Assembly (NCBI GenBank): GCA_029582265.1
Contig: CM055817.1
Span: 31,663,097 to 31,727,096 of the forward strand
Direction: 5' to 3'
DNA length: 64,000 nt
Source: Zoroaster sp. YZ-2022
Taxonomy: Eukaryota > Echinodermata > Asteroidea > Forcipulatida > Zoroasteridae
Part shown: in pieces, positions 57,201-64,000 of the stretch
How positions within the stretch are numbered: position 1 is the stretch's first letter
How the letters are laid out: each line of letters opens with the position of its first letter
Notes under the pieces: model-generated
Told to the model about the DNA's origin: nothing
Seen by the model: the letters and a program-made list of their open reading frames with translations, nothing else
Databases searched by the model: none
Made by a program: the position numbers and the translations under genes

Positions 57201-58995
57201 AGGCGAGGAGCTGATCGTATTGCAACATGTAGCAACATGACAGAGATGAGTAAGGTCAACATTGACACGCATATGTGCCTGGGTTGCTCACTGCATGATT
57301 GCCAGCACGTAGTTTTTCTAGAAATACGTGATAGGTTTGAGTAATTTGATGATCTTGTAACCGTTTGGCAATATTGATTTGTATTACCTTTCACGTAGTG
57401 ATTGCACGTAGTTTTTCTGGAAATACGTACCGACTGGGGCACGATTTGCTGACTAAAATCGATGTTGGGGTGCCACACCCCCACACCATATTTGGCTACT
57501 GTCCTAAAACGTAACTTACACGCAACGTGCTACAACTCAAATAATCTGCTCCAATTTTTGCCGTGAAGTGGTTGCCATACAGATAATTCACGAAATGTGT
57601 AATGCCCAAAACGAGAGCTCAGGCGCGTAGGCAGCCTTCTGTTGGGGGGTGGGGCGGGGGAGGAATACCACGCACGAGAGTGGCGAAGCCATACAAGTCC
57701 TGTGGACGCAACAGGTGAATTATTTTATATAAACCTCCAGCAATATGAATATTCATGTAAATTTATTTTAAGTCACGTTAAGAAAAATGTTTGTCTATAT
57801 TTTGATATAAAATAACAAATTAGTTACCTAATGAAATAGTCATTAGCATTTGTCTACCAAATCGGTAGAGAGGTATAAAGAAAAATCAGCAGACCACGGA
57901 ACGGACTGGTATTAAGGTGCTCGTGGTTCAGGCACCAGCGTGCGTGGTACTCAACCAAAGGGTTATATAACACGCATAACCAATACATTGGGTGGGGAGA
58001 AATAACATTCACCTGAAGAAAAAACATTGAAAAAGGATTTACATTTAGCAAACATTGTGGCGAGGCAATACAGAAAGCCAACATAGTTCTGGGAGTAATA
58101 AAGAGGAACCACCTGAAGACGATCAGACCATACTGATCTAAACGTCGAGGTATAAATCACCAGTTCTTTTTGGAACTATTTAATACTCAAAAGAGTAGTA
58201 CTCCACGGTGTCACAGCAAAAAGTATTTACTTAGGAACCAACAAATAAATAAAGAAATAAATAGATAATAATTATAATAAAATCAGGGAAAAAGAATTGG
58301 ACAATTATATATAGTACAACTGATCTGTTAGAAAATGCAATCAGGAGCAACTATAAATGTGATCACTGAGTTTGCAGGATAGGAGGCGAAGATCACATTG
58401 CTACATACAAAAAGATGAAGACAGAGATGAGTAAGGTCAACATTGACAAGAGTATGTAATTGATTCCATGATGGATATGCATGGGTTGCTCACTGCATGA
58501 TTGCCTGCACGTAGCTTTTCTGGAAATACATTTTAGGTTTGAGTAATTTGATGATCTAATAACCGTTTAGCAATATTGATTTGTAAGGTCAACATTGACA
58601 AGAGTATGTAATTGATTCCATGATGGATATGCATGGGTTGCTCACTGCATGATTGCCTGCACGTAGCTTTTCTGGAAATACATTTTAGGTTTGAGTAATT
58701 TGATGATCTAATAACCGTTTGGCAATATTGATTTGTATTACCTTTCACTTAATGACAATATAATGTAGCGTGAATATAATGTAACGATGGTTTGAAAACT
58801 AATTCTGAACCATTGAAAATATATTCATGCTCCTTGTCTCAAAATAAACCAACCAGGTACAAACAAACAACATTTGTATATTTCTAAATAATACACAAAG
58901 CTTTTTTGGCAAACAGCTCACATTACACTGTTTTTTGAAAGAGAAGGTCCATACAATATTTCAATATAGTTGTATACATTATATAAATGTTGCTG
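57200..58995. repeat. Composite dispersed repeat, copy 2 (with internal duplication)
   Basis: It contains GAGTAAGGTCAACATTGACA at 57248 and again after 58430, the ACACGCATAACCAATACATT block (57971), a Penelope-type terminal block (58100-58240) with an AATAAATA tail, and GAGTTTGCAGGATAGGAGGC (58367). A 152-bp tandem duplication occupies 58433-58737. The AAATAATACACAAAGCTTTT block at 58884 parallels copy 1. Confidence 0.7.
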
Positions 58996-58999
58996 TTTA

Positions 59000-60790
59000 T
59001 TGTCATCACACACGCACATAGTGGACCAGGATGAAACGGAAGTGCACCAAAATAGGGATTTTGTGTATGTGACTTTTCCGCATTTTTGTAGGCTTGTTCG
59101 TGGGCAACAGCGCCGTTTCATAACGTGCACTGGGTATTATAATATATCGCGTCAACTGCCTCAATGCCACTGTATGTTTTGATAATAACACCCTCAAGTA
59201 TTTTACCATATTTTGTTGAACACGAGCAAAGTATCTAAATTAAGCTAAACAGCTAAGAGTGATTTGTTTCAAGCACGGTTTGGATATTTTAAGGAAAAAC
59301 CGTAAAACATATAAATACAGTGTACAGTTGTTGTGACCAACAGTTTGGATAGCGCATCGGGGCAAAAGCTATGTGAACAATTTCACCGTTCGGATGTGCC
59401 TTGGTTATGGCAAGTAACTAAGTTACCTATAATATCGCTATGGAAATTGTAAAGCATGGATTAAAAACAAAACAAAAAACAAAACCAAAACCAAACGATA
59501 AAATACACGTTAAGCTTTTGATGAAAACGCTGACATGGGTTTCGGATGTATTGATAATATTGGGCATTGATGTCGCTAGTTCTTTGTTTAGTGTTAAGAA
59601 AGTTATGATATATTGAAATAAGCTGAAAAGGCGCATTAATTGTAGTCATTGTATACAAAAGTTGCATTGTGTGTTCCTTAGGCGTCCAAGTAGTACTAAC
59701 TCGTCCAAACGTAATTTTAGACAAGACTCGATCGACAGGACGGGTGGGTAGATGAGACTGAGTGGGAGTTTTTTGGGACAGTAGGTGGCAGGAGACTGAT
59801 GAGGTGTTCATTATTGTTCGAAATTGACATTATTGTTTGCAGTACCAAATTGCAATGCAAACGAACACAGGGATTTGGGCTACATGTATATAGTGATAAT
59901 TATTGGGACACTGAGTTCTTTGTTTAGTATTTACGATATATTGAAATACACTTAAAACACATGAACTGTAATCAGTTAATGCCCTTCCATTAAATGCGTG
60001 CAACGATTATCAAACGATTCAACCATACGAAAACAAAGAACATCGTATTGTAGAATCAACCCATGTGTACAAACCCTACGTCGTCACGAACAATCATACC
60101 GTACAGTCCCTATGGAAATTTCCCTTACTTCAAAACCACCACCGACAACAGTTGAATGCAACATAACGTGCACTATCTTTTATTGCTTTCTTGGTTTTGT
60201 GTAGGATGAGAAAGGATGGTACCTTATTCTACCCATAGTTGGTAAATTCGAGCAATCAAATTTCGAAGTTTATATTGACTACATCATAATCTTCGCAGAT
60301 TAGACTAAAATGTTAATGATGACGTAATTGGTTTTAGAAACTAAGTCACATCAGCAGATCAGACTAAAATGTTAATAAAATAACATTTACTGACGTAATG
60401 ATGAGGTAATTGGTTCGACAAACTGAGTCACATTTCGAGCTTTCATGCTGCATGTTTTGTATTTATGTGAAAATGCGAAGTATGGCAACTCGTGTGTCGA
60501 ATTTTGCGTAGGTCGAGTTGTCACAAGGCTTGAATGCTGTCGTGTTCCTATTTGTTCGTGTCGAGTTGTCACAAGGGTTGAGACGTCTTAACCCCGTCGG
60601 AGCGTCATACTAAAATGTGAATAACATGATATTTACTGACGTTATGGTGACGTACTTTGTACACTAATTCAAATTACGGGCTTTCATATGGTGCATGTTT
60701 TGTATTTATGTGACGATGCTAAGTATGGCATCATCCATCGACAACATTCATGTGGCGGAAACAAGAAGAATAATAATCTAAGGAAATTAT
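59000..60790. other. No gene; diverged repeats
   Basis: 60300-60430 and 60600-60680 carry similar AGACTAAAATGTTAATGATG/ATACTAAAATGTGAATAAC blocks followed by GACGTAATG/GACGTTATG and GCATGTTTTGTATTTATGTG: three or so diverged tandem copies. No supported frame. Confidence 0.45.
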
Positions 60791-60949
60791 CATTATCATT
60801 TGAATATTGGTAATTACCTGATGACAACATTTTTCTCAGGAATTGACCTCCACATTGAGCTAAAAGACCATAGGTTTGCTTCCAGGGTCCTAGCAAAAGT
60901 GTGGGTGTGGAGGTGTAACACCACAATTTTGATTTTCAGTCGTAAATCA

Positions 60950-61136
60950 AGTCACCCAAGCAGGCTTGTATGTGTTGTACCAGAGGTTTATTTAATTTCG
61001 CCATATTCTGGTAATAATAAAGAGGAACCACCTGAAAACGTCGACTTGTCACCACCAGTTCAAAACGATTTACTACTCAAAAGAGATAATTTTCGCATAG
61101 TGTCACCGCAAGCAGTCTTTACTTAGGAACCACAAA

Positions 61137-61167
<31 letters not shown>

Positions 61168-61965
61168 ATATATCCAGGGAAAACAATTTGACAATTAGAA
61201 AGGACAATTGGTCTGTTAGAAAGTGCAAACGGGGGAAACTAATGTGATCACTGATTTTGCAAGATAGGAGGCGAAGAGCAACATGACAGAGATGAGTTCA
61301 ACATTGACAAGAATATGTAATTGATTCCATGATGGATATGCATGGGTTGCTTATTGCTTGATTACCTGCACGTAGGCTTGCTGGAAATGCATTATAGGTT
61401 TGAGTAATTTGATGACCTAGTAACCGTTTGGCACTATTGATTTGTCTTACATTTCACTTAATGACAATGTTGATATAACGTAACGATGGTAGGTTTGAAA
61501 ACTCTGTACCATTGCAAAATATATTCATGCTCCTTGTCTCATATTAATACAAATTTATTCATGCTCCTTGTCTCATAATAAAATATATATTCATGCTCCT
61601 TGACTCATAATAAAAATATATTCATGCTCCTTGTCTCATAATAAATTTTTTTAAATGTTCCTTGCCTCATAATAAAAATATATTAATGCTCCTTGTCTCA
61701 TAATAAAAATATATTCATGCTCCTTGTCTCATAATGAAAATATATTCATGCCCCTTGTCTCATAATAAAAATATATTCATGCTCCTTGTCTCATAATAAA
61801 ATATATATTCATGCTCCTTGTCTCATAATAAACCAACCAGGTACAAAGAAACAACACTATCAATACAGCTTTCAAAATAATACATGAAGCTTTTGACAAA
61901 ATAACTCACATTAAACTTTTCTTTGAAACAGAAGGACAATACAAGATTTCAGTAGAGTTGTATGT
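60950..61965. repeat. Composite dispersed repeat, copy 3
   Basis: AAAGAGGAACCACCTGAAAA starts the terminal block (61019). TTTACTTAGGAACCACAAAT leads into an AAAT array (61137-61170). Then come TTTGCAAGATAGGAGGCGAA (61256), TGGATATGCATGGGTTGCTT and AACCAACCAGGTACAAAGAA (61832), parallel to copies 1 and 2. Confidence 0.7.
61524..61835. repeat. 31-bp tandem repeat (ATTCATGCTCCTTGTCTCAT)
   Basis: About ten units of ATTCATGCTCCTTGTCTCAT plus AATAAAAATAT. Copies 1 and 2 of the composite repeat have a single such unit, so it expanded here only. Confidence 0.93.
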
Positions 61966-61969
61966 GTCC

Positions 61970-64000
61970 TATAAACAATACTTTGTTGTTCATGTATATC
62001 TGTGAAATGCCGGGCACTTTACGAATGAAGCCTCTCTTTAGCCCCCCCCCCCCCCCCTAAAATAAGTCTCTGATTTATAGTCTCCGCGTGCGTCGCCTCA
62101 TACCCGCGCGTTGGCATTTTAATTTTTAATGTTAATTTTTTTAAATTATTTTATTTTATTTTATTTATTTATTTATTTTTGTTGCTATGAAACGATGTCC
62201 AATTTCAGCCAAAATTGCTGGATCGATTGGAATTCTGCCGTGCTTTGTTTTAACGTTTGAACGTTTGCCCGATTTGCGAGGCCTCTCTTAGCCACCATAC
62301 TTTGTATATGGAAAATGTTGTATACATATATAACGTATTTCCCTGTTGCCCCCCCCCCCCCAAAAAAAAATAAAAAAAATAAAAAAAATAAATAAATAAC
62401 ACGTCACCATACCGATTCTGAAGTCGACCGATGACCGGAAACCGGAGCCATTTTTGGCCTTATTCTGTAAGTAGGTCTATAGTATTTAGATACTGACTCA
62501 AACCGAGCAACATGTTGGCCATTGTATATACGACAACACAACAATGAGGTCTCATCACAGTAATACTAAATCCATACATAATGTAGACCATGAAATGAAA
62601 TGTGTAAACATGAAATGTGTAAACATGGATGGTGGAAGCCAATTTGTGGCAGTTTATTTATTTGTTAACACATGCAACCATGCTTGTATAGCCTGACTCG
62701 GTGGTTTATTTGCAAACTGAAGCTCGATTTACCGACTGAAAATCGACATTGGTGATGTCACACTTCAACCCCCACACTTCTGCAACTAACCTATGGTTGT
62801 TTTAACTCAATATGACGTCCAATTCCTGAGAAAAGTGTGAAGAAGACTCTGTTGAACAATGTGTATATATGTTTGTGTTTTCTCTGAAAAGCGAACATTT
62901 TAAAATAATATTTTCAGGATGACTAGTACCTTCACCAGGTTAACATCAGGTAAGCTTTCTGATGATTTTGTAATTTTGTAATCAGTTAATTACTAATGTT
63001 GTTAATTGTTTCGGTTGATAGAGAAAATGAGTTTTGCCTGTATTATTTGCCTACATGGTATTCAAATGATAATGCGTCTAGCACTTTTTTATTTATTTTT
63101 ATTTATGAAAATAAAAAATGTATATACATGGGCGGATCCAGAACATTTTTAGGGGGGCTGAGAATCCAAAACAATTATATTTCAGTACTACAAAGGGTGC
63201 CGCCACTTCCTACGCTCAACGGTTAGTACAATACTAAGTAGGTAGGGAATGGGAGTGCGTTCTCCCGTCCCCCTCTCTCTTTCTTCCTCTTTCTCTCTTT
63301 TTTTTTAAATATTTTTTTAAACGATTTTAGGGGGGTCTACAGCCCCCTTAGGGGGGTCTACAGCCCCCTACAGCCCCCAATGATATATACTTTTTTGTTT
63401 TAATCTATAGAAACTTCCTTCTATTTTACCAAATCTAAAAACCAAAATACATATTCTCGTTGGTCTTTGGGTTGCCCAGCAGCTCATTGCGATGCCATGT
63501 ACAATTGAGTGTGTATGCATTGTGTGTGGGATCATATACGTCAATATCGAGGTCAAAACTAGGGGCCTGTGATTGGCCATCCTTTTCAGTAAACTGCCCA
63601 CAAATCAATAATGACTTTCCATCGGATTTCATATGGGAAAATATAGAAAAACATAACTCCCTCGATTACAGAAAGATCAGTGCTGTTTATTGAGTTCGAA
63701 CGTGTACGAGGTCTCAATGAACAACCATACCTACGACGCAGTTATTGATCTCGCCGTACATTTCATGAACGTGTGCGTGTGGAGGATACTGCACCGTGTA
63801 TGCTGAATATCTGGGGCCAGAAATCGGTACGGGATGGGGTACTGTGGTAAGCGCGCACTACGACAAAACCTAACCCTACACTGCAATGCACAACTGTAGT
63901 GACCTGGAGATTTGCTCAACTTGAATTGAAGCCCAAAACCTTGATGTAGCCTCTGGGAGGGGATTTAGGGGGTCCAGCCCCCACCCCATGTGTCTGCTGA
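61970..64000. other. Repeat remnants, no gene
   Basis: Poly-C runs at 62042-62056 and 62349-62360. A match to 32215-32330 at 62180-62300. A GGGGGGTCTACAGCCCC duplication at 63330-63378. The inverted partner of 55600-55960 at 63450-63830. Open frames here are short and unsupported. Confidence 0.5.

Noticed and set aside
56921..57344. Ser/Val/Gln-rich frames
   Set aside because: They come from the GTCC/GTCA array; no protein signal outside it.

Overview
The window is eukaryotic, AT-rich, intron-containing DNA packed with transposable elements. Secreted multi-domain proteins, an LRR-type rhodopsin-like GPCR, a fibrinogen-domain protein and many Penelope, CR1/L2-like and foldback elements suggest a marine invertebrate, most likely a deuterostome (echinoderm, hemichordate or amphioxus). 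That assignment rests on gene content only and is tentative.

Layout. 1-2.6 kb holds a plus-strand block of virus-like genes: three tandem paralogues in different states of decay, then an intact 217-residue membrane-active-looking protein, with a small Cys/His-rich gene on the minus strand. 2.8-3.8 kb is a 5'-truncated CR1/L2-like LINE. 4.1-4.85 kb carries two phase-matched minus-strand exons resembling a Tudor-type fold. 7.4-9.3 kb holds broken minus-strand homologues of the first block, in the same relative order, one of them split by a small hAT-type element with a perfect 8-bp target duplication. 9.6-13.85 kb has further short frames that may belong to the same kind of element, plus a foldback MITE. 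14.3-15.1 kb is a GC-rich foldback element. 15.4-17.7 kb is a damaged minus-strand Ty3/gypsy element with one LTR.

18.49-20.12 kb is the 3' end of an LRR-containing GPCR (one LRR exon and the 7TM exon). 20.5-33 kb is mostly repeats: Penelope fragments, a second hAT-type MITE, a telomere-like 110-bp satellite, a CCCTCT array with an adjoining 67-bp minisatellite, a broken multicopy gene at 29.5-30.7 kb and a large inverted repeat. 33.6-34.7 kb is an intronless PAN/fibrinogen-domain pseudogene. 39.6-50.5 kb (minus strand) is the best gene in the window: 12 exons, all in matching phase, coding a secreted protein of about 671 residues with the order signal peptide, WAP, Thr-rich linker, Ig, three EGF, two Kunitz, NTR. 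This is a WFIKKN-like protein in which EGF repeats occupy part of the architecture and no Kazal/follistatin domain is seen. 51.7-64 kb is a mosaic of Penelope remnants and one interlinked repeat family present three or more times.

The host genes have no evident joint pathway. The WFIKKN-like protein is probably an extracellular protease inhibitor and ligand-binding protein, and the GPCR a membrane receptor. The most unusual content is the decaying virus-like cassette found twice in the same gene order.
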